Source of the DNA: JAWBSP01 sp964632175
GTDB lineage: Archaea > Hadarchaeota > Hadarchaeia > Hadarchaeales > JAWBSP01
Assembly (NCBI GenBank): GCA_964632175.1
Contig: CAZWBJ010000003.1
Location: 9,235-73,234 of the forward strand
Direction of reading: 5' to 3'
DNA length: 64,000 nucleotides
Shown: positions 24,936-32,530 of the stretch, piece by piece
How positions within the stretch are numbered: position 1 is the stretch's first letter
Layout: the number at the start of each line of letters is the position of its first letter
Translations under genes and position numbers: made by a program
The notes under the pieces: model-generated
What the model saw: only the letters and a program-made list of their open reading frames with translations
Database searches by the model: none
Told to the model about the DNA's origin: nothing

Positions 24936-25682
24936 GTGAAGATTCTCCCCCTTCCGGGCGAGCCGGCTCTCCTTGACCCACGGGAGGGGAGGCTGGTGGT
25001 GGCGGATCTGCACCTGGGGCTGGAGGGGGAGCTCCTGAGCAAGGGGATCAGCTTGCCAAGCCAGATCCCAGAGACAAAGGGAAGGCTCCTCAGGTTAGTA
25101 GAGGAGCATCGGGCGAGGAAAATCCTGTTCTTGGGAGATGTCAAGCACAACGTGCCCCGCTCGACCTGGCAGGAGTGGAGAGAGCTCCCCTCCTTCTTCG
25201 AGGAGCTGATGAAAAAGGTGGAGGTGGAGATCATTCCGGGAAACCACGACGGGGATCTGGAGGGGATGCTCCCAAGGGGTGTGAGGATGCTGCCGGTCAC
25301 GGGCGTGAGGTGCAGGGAGATTGGGTTCATCCACGGCCATGCTTGGCCCTCGCGGGAGGTTTTGCAGGTCGAGCAGCTGGTGATGGGGCACAACCACCCC
25401 TCCTTGGAGTTGAGGGACAAAATGGGGGGCAGAGTAGTGGAACCCGTCTGGCTCAGGATGAGGCTCGATCCCCGCCAGCTACCGGAGGAGGTGAGGGTGG
25501 GGAATTCCCCGGAGGTTATTGTCATGCCGTCCTTCAGCAAACTCGTCAAGGGGGCGCCCGTGAACAGGCAACCGGCGGAAGAGCTCATAGGGCCCCTCTT
25601 CAGGTGCGGTGCCCTCTCGCTGGGGGAGGCCGAGGTCTACCTGCTCGATGGCACGTACGTGGGGAGGGTGAAGGATCTTTGA
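24936..25682 (+). CDS. Calcineurin-like metallophosphoesterase
   Basis: This is a 248-residue phosphoesterase with ordered metal motifs: VADLHLG (D-x-H) near 24, LFLGDVKH (GD-x-x-H) near 65, PGNHDG near 100, and HGHAWP and GHNHPS in the C-terminal half. It belongs to an archaeal/bacterial YmdB-unrelated group often found beside helicase genes; no helicase is present here. The GTG start at 24936 follows a 33-base gap. The stop overlaps the next TTG start. Confidence 0.88.
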   Translation: MKILPLPGEPALLDPREGRLVVADLHLGLEGELLSKGISLPSQIPETKGRLLRLVEEHRARKILFLGDVKHNVPRSTWQEWRELPSFFEELMKKVEVEIIPGNHDGDLEGMLPRGVRMLPVTGVRCREIGFIHGHAWPSREVLQVEQLVMGHNHPSLELRDKMGGRVVEPVWLRMRLDPRQLPEEVRVGNSPEVIVMPSFSKLVKGAPVNRQPAEELIGPLFRCGALSLGEAEVYLLDGTYVGRVKDL

Positions 25683-27043
25683 GGGATGTGCTGATAGTTG
25701 GTGCTGGCCCTGCAGGTCTTTTTGCGGCTAAAACGCTCGCAGAGGCGGGGCTCTCCGTGCTGGTGGTGGATGCGGGGGAGCCCATCGAGAGAAGATCCTG
25801 CCCCGCGGCGGAGAGGGGGAGATGCCAGAGGTGTACTCCATGTCGGGTGATGTGTGGTATAGGTGGGGCGGGAGGGATGTCAAGTGGAACCCTGAACCTC
25901 AGCCCTCAGATCGGCGGTGAGCTGAGCGTGCTGGCGGGAGGAGAGAGGAGGGCCTGGGAACTGATAGGAGAGGTGGATGGGACTTTTCTGCGTCACGGTG
26001 CCCCCCAAGAGCTGAAGGAGGCAGGGGGAAGGGAAGTCAAGTGGCTCGAGGAGAAGGCTAGGAGGGCAGGCGTCAGATTTATACCCATTCGCCAGAGACA
26101 CATCGGAAGCGAACTTCTGCCGGGGGTTATCGGATCCTTTGTAAGGGAGCTCGCCGGCAGAGGGGTGGTTTTCCTCCCGCGTCTCAGGATCGAGAGGATA
26201 GGAAAGGGTTGGGTGAGCGCCGGGGGGAGGAGGCTCAGGGCGAGGTACCTCCTTCTTGCACCCGGAAGGTTCGGAGCCGAGTGGCTGCTCTCCCAGGCGC
26301 AGGCTCTAGGAATGAGGTACGAGTACGGTCCCATCGACATAGGCGTGAGGGTGGAAACGCCGGCGAGAGTTCTGGAGCCTGCCGTCAGGGTCTCTTGGGA
26401 CCCCAAGTTCCATATCGTGACCGACACCTTCAGGGATTTCGTCAGGACCTTCTGCTGCAACTACCGTGGATTCGTCCTAGAGGAGAGGTACGGGGATTTC
26501 GCCGGCGTGAACGGCCAGAGCCTCAGGGCGAGAAAATCGAACAACGCCAACTTTGCCCTCTTGGTGAGGGTTGAACTCACCCATCCCGTGACCAACACCC
26601 TCGCATACGGAAGCTCCATCGCGAGGCTCGCCACCGCCATAGGCGGCGGTTTCCCGCTCCTCCAGAGACTGGGGGATCTCAGGAGGGGGAGGAGGTCCAC
26701 TTGGGAGAGGATAAGGAGCGGGGGGCTCAAACCGACCCTTCTCAGCGTCACGCCGGGGGATATCTCCATGGCTCTGCCCGGGAGGATGGTCACGGATTTG
26801 CTGGAGGCCCTAGAAAAGCTGGACAGGGTGTTGCCTGGGGTGGCCTCAGATCAGACCCTCCTCTACGCCCCTGAGCTCAAGCTATATGCTCTTCGAGTCG
26901 TTGTAGATGAAAACATGCAGACCAGCGTGCCCGGAATTTTTGTGGCGGGGGACGGGGCGGGACTGTCGAGGGGGATTGTGGGGGCGGCCGCGACAGGCAT
27001 TTTGGCGGCACGGGGAATACTGAGGAAGGAGGGAGTGGAGTGA
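25679..27043 (+). CDS. FAD-dependent dehydrogenase (COG2509-like)
   Basis: Read from TTG 25679, which overlaps the previous stop and follows GGAGGGTGAAGG, this is 454 residues. Features are the FAD dinucleotide motif VGAGPAGLFAAKTL, a Cys-rich segment (RSCPAAERGRCQRCTPCRVMCG, six Cys within about 22 residues), GGAGGMSSGTLNL, and the C-terminal IFVAGDGAGLSRGIVGAAATG. Relatives are uncharacterised FAD-dependent dehydrogenases. The Cys cluster could bind iron-sulfur or zinc; that is inference. It lies inside a ribosomal gene train. Confidence 0.85.
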   Translation: MRDVLIVGAGPAGLFAAKTLAEAGLSVLVVDAGEPIERRSCPAAERGRCQRCTPCRVMCGIGGAGGMSSGTLNLSPQIGGELSVLAGGERRAWELIGEVDGTFLRHGAPQELKEAGGREVKWLEEKARRAGVRFIPIRQRHIGSELLPGVIGSFVRELAGRGVVFLPRLRIERIGKGWVSAGGRRLRARYLLLAPGRFGAEWLLSQAQALGMRYEYGPIDIGVRVETPARVLEPAVRVSWDPKFHIVTDTFRDFVRTFCCNYRGFVLEERYGDFAGVNGQSLRARKSNNANFALLVRVELTHPVTNTLAYGSSIARLATAIGGGFPLLQRLGDLRRGRRSTWERIRSGGLKPTLLSVTPGDISMALPGRMVTDLLEALEKLDRVLPGVASDQTLLYAPELKLYALRVVVDENMQTSVPGIFVAGDGAGLSRGIVGAAATGILAARGILRKEGVE

Positions 27044-27240
27044 AAGGGGTTTACCTCCTCATTCTCTTCTGCGCGGGGGTCCTCCTCTGGCAGGGCGCAC
27101 CCTCCCGGCCCATTACGCTCAGGGGTTTGGTGGTGGGATTGGGCTGGATGCTCATGGCCATTTCCCTGTACGGTGTGGCCTCCAAACTGGAAGAGATGCG
27201 AAAGCAGGAAAGTAAAAGGGCGCGCAGGGGGAAATCCTAA
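27040..27240 (+). CDS. Small membrane protein
   Basis: This is a 66-residue protein starting with GTG inside the previous stop (GTGA). It has two hydrophobic segments (4-17 and 28-46) and a basic tail SKRARRGKS. It shares one base with the L18e start. No family is recognised. Confidence 0.6.
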   Translation: MKGVYLLILFCAGVLLWQGAPSRPITLRGLVVGLGWMLMAISLYGVASKLEEMRKQESKRARRGKS

Positions 27241-27590
27241 TGCCAAGGCCAACAGGACCCACCAACCCGGTGATAAGGGAGCTGGTTGCGAGGCTGAGGC
27301 AGAGGAGGGAAGGAGTCTGGCGGAGGGCGGCCGAACTCCTCTCGAGGCCCACCAGAAGAAGAGTGGAGGTGAACCTCAGCAAGATAAACAGGTACGGTGA
27401 CAAAGGCGTGCTGCTGGTTCCGGGCGTGGTCCTAGCTTCGGGGACTCTGGAGAAACCCGTCACGGTTTCGGCCCTCCGCTTCTCAGCCGAGGCGAGGAGG
27501 AAGATAACCGAGGCCGGGGGAAGGGCTCTGGGGGTGGAGCAACTGCTGGAGGAGAATCCCGAGGGGAAGGGGGTGATCATACTCATATGA
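27240..27590 (+). CDS. rpl18e: Large-subunit ribosomal protein L18e
   Basis: This is a 116-residue protein. GPTNPVIRELVARLR, RRRVEVNLSKINRY and DKGVLLVPGVVLASGTLEKPVTVSAL are the L18e blocks. It opens the standard archaeal L18e-L13-S9-RpoN order. The usual upstream S13-S4-S11-RpoD genes are missing. Confidence 0.96.
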   Translation: MPRPTGPTNPVIRELVARLRQRREGVWRRAAELLSRPTRRRVEVNLSKINRYGDKGVLLVPGVVLASGTLEKPVTVSALRFSAEARRKITEAGGRALGVEQLLEENPEGKGVIILI

Positions 27591-28015
27591 CCTTGGTGGT
27601 GGACGGGAGCGGGCAGATCCTCGGAAGGCTGGCGAGCTTGGTGGCCAAGCGCCTCCTGGAAGGCGAAAGGGTGATCGTGGTTAACTCTGAAAAAATCGTC
27701 CTGTCCGGCAGGAGGAGCACGATCTTCAGGGAGTATGACGAGTGGATGGAGGTGAGGGGGAGGACAAACCCGAGAAAGGGTCCCAAACATTTCAGAAGGC
27801 CGGACGATATATTCAGGCAGGTGGTCAGGGGCATGCTCCCGATCAAGAAAGCCAAGGGAAGGGAGGCGCTGGGCAGGCTTAGGGTGCATGTGGGAGTTCC
27901 GGAAGACTTGTCTAACGTTTCCAAGACCACCTTCCCAGAGGCCAGTGCCGGCAAGCTGGGAGGCAGGTTCATCACTCTCGGGGAACTGAGCCGCTACTTG
28001 GGGGTGGAAATTTGA
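27587..28015 (+). CDS. rpl13: Large-subunit ribosomal protein L13
   Basis: This is a 142-residue protein. VVDGSGQILGRLASLVAK, VVNSEKIVLSG and GPKHFRRPDDIFRQVVRGMLP match archaeal L13. It overlaps L18e by 4 bases, and its stop overlaps the TTG start of S9. Confidence 0.97.
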   Translation: MTLVVDGSGQILGRLASLVAKRLLEGERVIVVNSEKIVLSGRRSTIFREYDEWMEVRGRTNPRKGPKHFRRPDDIFRQVVRGMLPIKKAKGREALGRLRVHVGVPEDLSNVSKTTFPEASAGKLGGRFITLGELSRYLGVEI

Positions 28016-28404
28016 AGCCCTTGCAGGAGGTGGGGCGTAGGAAGACCGCCGTGGCTAGGGCGACCCTGAAGGAGGGAAAGGGAAGGGTTTATATAAACGG
28101 CATCCCGCTCGAATGCTGGGAGCCAGAACTCGCTAGGCTGAGGATTTCGGAGCCTCTGCTGTTGGCTCCAGATCTCGCCAAAAAGGTGGATCTTTGGGTC
28201 AAGGTTAAGGGAGGGGGGTGGGCCGGGCAGGCCGATGCCGTGAGGACGGCGGTGGCCAGGGCCCTGATCAGGTTCGATCCCTCGGTTAGGGAAGTTTTCA
28301 AAAAGTACGACTGGGCTCTAATCAAGAGTGACGTGAGGAAAAAGGAGAGGAAAAAACCGGGGGGGCCTGGGGCTAGGGCTAAATTCCAGAAGAGCTATAG
28401 GTGA
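28012..28404 (+). CDS. rps9: Small-subunit ribosomal protein S9
   Basis: This is a 130-residue protein starting with TTG inside the L13 stop. QEVGRRKTAVARATLKEGKG at the N-terminus, VKGGGWAGQADAVRTAVARAL in the middle and the C-terminal tail GARAKFQKSYR, which reaches the P site, are diagnostic. Confidence 0.97.
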   Translation: MKPLQEVGRRKTAVARATLKEGKGRVYINGIPLECWEPELARLRISEPLLLAPDLAKKVDLWVKVKGGGWAGQADAVRTAVARALIRFDPSVREVFKKYDWALIKSDVRKKERKKPGGPGARAKFQKSYR

Positions 28405-28407
28405 AGC

Positions 28408-28596
28408 ATGAGGCCCGTCCGTTGCATGACCTGTGGGAAGTTGCTGGGGGACAAATTCGAGGAGTTCGACCGCAGGTCGAAGGAGGGGGAGGATCCGAAG
28501 AAGATACTGGACGAGATGGGGATAAAGAGGTACTGCTGCCGGGCCACCATGCTTACCAGCGTGGATCTCACGGAGGAACTGGCCAAGTACAGGTAG
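28408..28596 (+). CDS. rpoN: RNA polymerase subunit N (Rpb10 homologue)
   Basis: This is a 62-residue zinc-bundle subunit. The motif RCMTCGK near residue 5-11 and RYCCRATM near 41-48 give the CxxC...CC zinc site of archaeal RpoN. It follows S9 as in most archaea. RpoK, enolase and S2, which often come next, are absent. Confidence 0.97.
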   Translation: MRPVRCMTCGKLLGDKFEEFDRRSKEGEDPKKILDEMGIKRYCCRATMLTSVDLTEELAKYR

Positions 28597-28869
28597 TTGG
28601 AGAGAGTTCACGTCTACATCCGGGGGCTCGTCCAGGGCGTTTTCTTCCGATACCACCTTCAGAGGCTTGCCAGGAAGCTGGGGGTGAAGGGCTGGGTGAG
28701 GAACCTTCCGGACGGGAGGGTGGAGGCGGTGATGGAGGGGAGAAAGGAGGCGCTCGAGCAGATGTTGGATTTCTGCAGGAGGGGACCCCCGGGGGCCGTG
28801 GTCGAGGGAGTGGAAGCGGAGTGGGGGAAGGCGGAGGGACAGTTCAGGGATTTTGAGGTGAGGTACTAA
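28597..28869 (+). CDS. acyP: Acylphosphatase
   Basis: This is a 90-residue enzyme that hydrolyses acyl phosphates. RGLVQGVFFRYHLQRLA carries the substrate loop with the catalytic Arg (FFR), and KGWVRNLPDGRVEAVMEG contains the catalytic Asn. The TTG start directly follows the rpoN stop, ending the long gene train. Confidence 0.93.
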   Translation: MERVHVYIRGLVQGVFFRYHLQRLARKLGVKGWVRNLPDGRVEAVMEGRKEALEQMLDFCRRGPPGAVVEGVEAEWGKAEGQFRDFEVRY

Positions 28870-28875
28870 CCAGTC

Positions 28876-29796
28876 TCAGGTCCAGGGAATCAACAGCTTG
28901 AGCATATCGTGTTCCGTGATTATCCCCTCCAGCTTTTCCTCCTCCACCACGGGCAGCCCCCCGCACCCTTTCTGGATCATGAGGGAGGCGGCTTCCCCTA
29001 CATCCCTTTCGGGGGAGATGGTCACTGGGTTTCTCGTCATTATCCCCGAGACCGCCTTTCCAAGCGCCTCCTCCACCTTTCCCGAGGGCATCTCCTCAAA
29101 GATCCTGCTGGTTCCGAAGTACCGGAGCAGATCCACGCTCGTCACGATTCCCTGGAGTTTTTTCCCGGCCGTCACGGGGAGGCGCCTCACCCCGCGGGAG
29201 ATCATCTCGGTACAGGCTTTTTTGATGGGGTCCGCCGGTGTGAGGACAAAAGGATGGCGGGTCATGTAATAGCTGACGGGGTTGCCCGTGACTTCTGGAA
29301 GGTAGGGCAGGAAATCCCTCTCCGAAACGATCCCCACCACCCTCTCCTGCTCGTCCAGTATGGGCACGCCACCCACCCCCGTCCTGAGGAGGAGCCTGAC
29401 TCCATCCTCTATCGACATCTGGTTGGTGGCGTAGATGGGCTCCTCCGACATGATCAGGCTGACCGGCTGGTTCACGGCCGCGGCGAAGTTCCCCCTGAAT
29501 TTCTCCTCAACTATCTTGTACTTCTCCCCTCCGCCTAGGAAATTTATCAGATCCCTAGTTATGAGGATTCCCAGTAGCTTCCCCGTTCCAGGGTGGACCA
29601 CCGGGAGCCTCCGGATCCTGCGCCCCACCATCAGCTCGGCGGCGTCCTTTATCCTGAAGGTGGGGGGGACGGTCACCACCTCCCTCTTGGCTAGGGTCAT
29701 GAGGGTCCCCTCCTTCCGGCTGGGCCTCGACTTGAACTCCCTAGGGCCCCTCTCCCGCGCTTTGTAGCCTAGGTCGGGTGGCCTAACGATTCTCAC
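28876..29796 (-). CDS. Protein with four CBS domains
   Basis: This is a 306-residue protein made of four CBS repeats in tandem, starting at about residues 36, 108, 175 and 245. Each shows the VxPxxxIxxAxxLMxxxxxxxLPVV pattern and a GIxTxxDL end. Paired CBS domains bind adenine nucleotides or SAM and regulate partners. The N-terminal 30 residues are basic (ARERGPREFKSRPSRKEG). It overlaps the start of the upstream CBS gene's end by 14 bases. The partner is unknown. Confidence 0.9.
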   Translation of the reverse strand: MRIVRPPDLGYKARERGPREFKSRPSRKEGTLMTLAKREVVTVPPTFRIKDAAELMVGRRIRRLPVVHPGTGKLLGILITRDLINFLGGGEKYKIVEEKFRGNFAAAVNQPVSLIMSEEPIYATNQMSIEDGVRLLLRTGVGGVPILDEQERVVGIVSERDFLPYLPEVTGNPVSYYMTRHPFVLTPADPIKKACTEMISRGVRRLPVTAGKKLQGIVTSVDLLRYFGTSRIFEEMPSGKVEEALGKAVSGIMTRNPVTISPERDVGEAASLMIQKGCGGLPVVEEEKLEGIITEHDMLKLLIPWT

Positions 29797-30550
29797 GTAT
29801 CCACCTCCTCAACACGGAGAGTTTGGTGAGCATCCCGACAAGGTTCCCCCCCTCCACCACCGGGAGATGGCTTATCCCGTGTTTCCCCATCAGCGAGAGG
29901 GCCTCTCCAATCCCCAGCGAGGGCGGCACGGTGATGGCGGGGGATCTCATGCAGCTCCTGACCTTGGCCACCGCCCCCTCCAGCCTGCCCGAGCGGATGA
30001 GGTCGTACCTGGTGATTATGCCGATCACCTCCGTCTTCCCGCCCTTCCTTCTCACCACAGCCATTCCCGAGCACCCCACGCTCTCCATCCTCTCCCACAC
30101 CCGGTTGATCCCCTCCTCCGGGTCGGTCACCTCCGGTTCCTCCATAAACTCCTCCACCCTTCCCCTTAGCGAGATGGCGCCTAGGAAGGCCGTGGCGCTC
30201 GCCATCCCGAGCAACCTCCTGTCGCTCCAGCTCTGGATGACGGGAAGTTCCAGAATTTCAGAGGTCACCATCCTCTCCACCGCCCGGTCCACCGGATCGT
30301 GCGGGAGGAGCAGGTTTTGAGGCGGCAGCATGAGACCGAAAACCAGCACGCCGGATTTGGTGGCCCCAACTTTTAGAGCCTCCCTGTCGGTCAGGATACC
30401 TTCCACCCTTCCCTCCTCAACCACCGGAAGAACCCTCACACCCGTGGAGCGCATGAGGGACCTTGCATGCGTGACCAGATCCCTAGGGTTAACATACGCG
30501 CGGCAGGGAACCATGATATCCCTAACTAGACTGGGCCCCCGCGGAAACAC
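29783..30550 (-). CDS. CBS-domain protein (middle of three)
   Basis: This is a 255-residue protein with up to four CBS units: RDIMVPCRAYVNPRDLVTHA, a weaker second (AVERMVTSEILELPVI), VEEFMEEPEVTDPEEG and RSCMRSPAITVPPSLGIGEA. It starts at GTG 30550, five bases after the upstream CBS gene stops, and overlaps the downstream CBS gene. It probably co-regulates the same target as its neighbours. Confidence 0.88.
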   Translation of the reverse strand: MFPRGPSLVRDIMVPCRAYVNPRDLVTHARSLMRSTGVRVLPVVEEGRVEGILTDREALKVGATKSGVLVFGLMLPPQNLLLPHDPVDRAVERMVTSEILELPVIQSWSDRRLLGMASATAFLGAISLRGRVEEFMEEPEVTDPEEGINRVWERMESVGCSGMAVVRRKGGKTEVIGIITRYDLIRSGRLEGAVAKVRSCMRSPAITVPPSLGIGEALSLMGKHGISHLPVVEGGNLVGMLTKLSVLRRWIRENR

Positions 30551-30555
30551 TCACA

Positions 30556-31080
30556 TCATTCCATCGAGTCCTTACAGTTCTCGCAGACCCACTTGCCGTT
30601 GACCTCGTAAAGGTGGGAGGAGACTTCCCCGCAGACCTCGCAAACGCTGGTGCTTATTTCCTCGGCCGGGGGCAGGGAGACGTCTGCAAACTCGGCCATC
30701 TCCGGAACCACGGACGCGAGGTCGCTGGCGGTCACGATCCCCACGAGCTTTCCCTCATTGATCACGGGCAACCTCCTTATGTCGTGCTTGCTCATGAGCT
30801 TGGCGGCCTCGCTCACCTCCACGTCGGGGCCGATGGTTATTGGTGGGGAGGACATCACCTCTCCCACCAGAACCTTGCTGGGCTTCAGGTCCAGCCCCAC
30901 CACCTTGGTCAGGATGTCCCTTTCCGTGACGATGCCTATGGGCTCCCTGTTCTGAACCACCACTAGGCATCCCACCCTGTGAGAACTCATGAGCTTGGCC
31001 GCCTTGGCGATATCGTCTTTGGGGGTGATGGTTACAACTTCTTTGGTCATCACCTCTTTTACTGGAATGGTTCTCCTCAT
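30556..31080 (-). CDS. Two-CBS-domain protein with C-terminal zinc ribbon
   Basis: This is a 174-residue protein. CBS 1 (VKEVMTKEVVTITPKDDIAKAAKLM) and CBS 2 (VGEVMSSPPITIGPDVEVSEAAKLM) form a Bateman module. A C-terminal ribbon follows with CEVCGEV and CENCKD (CxxC-x14-CxxC). CBS-plus-ribbon proteins are common in archaea and may be nucleotide-sensing regulators. A TATA-like TTATTAAG lies upstream on the reverse strand near 31100; it is the first gene of the CBS operon. Confidence 0.9.
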   Translation of the reverse strand: MRRTIPVKEVMTKEVVTITPKDDIAKAAKLMSSHRVGCLVVVQNREPIGIVTERDILTKVVGLDLKPSKVLVGEVMSSPPITIGPDVEVSEAAKLMSKHDIRRLPVINEGKLVGIVTASDLASVVPEMAEFADVSLPPAEEISTSVCEVCGEVSSHLYEVNGKWVCENCKDSME

Positions 31081-31156
31081 CCCAAACCGCTGAGTTTTTC
31101 TTAATAAGGGTTCCTTCCAGAGTGAAAGCCTAAATCATAGAAAAAGAAAAATTGAT

Positions 31157-31849
31157 TTGGAAGTTGACAAGTGGAAGGAGTTCGCCGCCGAGAGGGCTTG
31201 TGAGTTTGTTGAGGACGGAATGAGGGTCGGGCTGGGCTCGGGGACCACCGTACAGAGAATCATCCGGGCGCTCGTCAGGAGAAGACCCCGGGCCAAGTTC
31301 GTTCCCGCCTCAAGCTCCACCGAGGAACTGGCGAGGAGGAGCGGGCTGAACCTCATCCCTCTAGAGACCCCCGAGCTTGATTTGGTGCTGGATGGGGCGG
31401 ACGAGGTGGATCCAGAGTTCAACGCCCTAAAGGGAAAAGGTGGGGCCCTCACACGGGAGAAGATCCTCTGCCACGCGGCCAAGAAAGTGATTCTGGTGGT
31501 TGACAGGACCAAGCTCGTCAGGACTCTGGGGGGTCCCGTTCCCGTGGAGGTTCTCCCCTTCGCCCTCACCTTTGTGGGGAGGAAGCTGGAGGAGCTCGGG
31601 GGGGAGCCGCGACTGAGGGAGGTGAGCGGATCTCCCTTTCTCACCGACAACGGGAATTACATTCTGGACACGGCCTTCGGGAAAATCCGAGATCCGGTGA
31701 AACTGGAACGGGAAATAAATCAGATGCCCGGGGTAATCGAGAACGGCATCTTCCCGAGGGCGGCGGATGAAATTGTTGTGGGGCATGAGGGGGGAGCGAG
31801 CGTGGTGCGAGGGCGGAGGCAGTTCCTCTCCCTTTTGAAGTCATTTTAG
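31157..31849 (+). CDS. rpiA: Ribose-5-phosphate isomerase A
   Basis: This is a 230-residue enzyme that interconverts ribose 5-phosphate and ribulose 5-phosphate. It has the substrate loop GLGSGTTV, SSSTEELARR, the catalytic LDGADEVDPEFNALKGKGGALTREK region (Asp-Gly-Ala-Asp; Lys-Gly-x-Gly-Gly), and DNGNYILD. The start is TTG 31157, since no ATG or GTG fits the family N-terminus (VDKWKEFAAERA). It is divergent from the CBS operon. Confidence 0.95.
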   Translation: MEVDKWKEFAAERACEFVEDGMRVGLGSGTTVQRIIRALVRRRPRAKFVPASSSTEELARRSGLNLIPLETPELDLVLDGADEVDPEFNALKGKGGALTREKILCHAAKKVILVVDRTKLVRTLGGPVPVEVLPFALTFVGRKLEELGGEPRLREVSGSPFLTDNGNYILDTAFGKIRDPVKLEREINQMPGVIENGIFPRAADEIVVGHEGGASVVRGRRQFLSLLKSF

Positions 31850-31872
31850 CCTCTGAAAAGTAGAAAAAGATT

Positions 31873-31947
31873 GCCGGGGTAGCTAAGCCTGGTGATAGCG
31901 CGGGACTCATAATCCCGAGGTCGCGGGTTCAAATCCCGCCCCCGGCA
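31873..31947 (+). tRNA. tRNA-Met (CAT), elongator
   Basis: The acceptor stem is GCCGGGG/CCCCGGC, the anticodon stem CGGGA/TCCCG encloses CTCATAA (anticodon CAT), and the T arm is GCGGG-TTCAAAT-CCCGC, with discriminator A. The anticodon stem lacks the three consecutive G-C pairs next to the loop that mark archaeal initiator tRNA, so this is the elongator. No CCA is encoded. A T-rich tract near 31978-31995 may end transcription. Confidence 0.95.
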
Positions 31948-32530
31948 CTATCTTGCTGCCCTTCACTTATCGAGGCTATTTTTCCTTTTCCTTAGGAGGG
32001 CAAACACACTTAAAACGTATCCAATTTTTCGTTTTGAACTGAAGGGCCCGCCACTAGTAATCGGTCCCTCCTCAGGAATCACAAGCTTTCGCGGATCGAC
32101 CTTACCTCTGCACTCGCACTCGCATTTGAACGGTTCAATCAAGTGCACTTGGACAAGCTGGATCGCGACACGGGATAAGGAGTAACATAAGGCCTGGTGG
32201 CGATTAGTGGTACCACCGGGAATTTGCGCAAAGCGGTAACATCTGCTCTCACCACAAATCTGAGTTATCTTTTGGAGAGCTTACAAAGCAGGTGAAATAG
32301 ACCGGAGAAACTTCAACATGTCGTCAGATCACAATAGAGAGGGGGGAGTTAGCTAACTGAACGTGATATCGAGTCCCTATGTTTTCTCTCCCCCAGTAGT
32401 TCCTTCTTTTCAGGTAGTTCCTGACACGCAATCTGTTACTTTTTTCACCTTCAGCTTTATCTCTAAGAATATTCCCTTCTATCTTTTTGCCGGGCGTCTG
32501 GTTTGGGTGCAGGGAATTGCTTGATTGCCG
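31948..32530. other. Gene-free, comparatively AT-rich interval
   Basis: This is 583 bases between tRNA-Met and the geranylgeranyl-reductase-family gene. Only a weak 61-codon reverse frame is open here (31963-32148, with a CECEC cluster but no family resemblance). A 10-base palindrome GTGGTACCAC lies near 32208, and a GGGGGAG/CTCCCCC pair (near 32342 and 32387) could form a long-loop stem. I found no convincing gene or RNA. Confidence 0.5.

Noticed and set aside
31873..31947. Initiator tRNA-Met
   Set aside because: The anticodon stem lacks three G-C pairs next to the loop, and the acceptor does not have the A-U first pair of archaeal initiators.
31963..32148. 61-codon reverse frame with CECEC
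   Set aside because: No family resemblance, no promoter or ribosome-binding site, in an AT-rich gap.
32337..32395. GGGGGAG/CTCCCCC stem
   Set aside because: Only seven pairs with a loop of about 40 bases; easily by chance.
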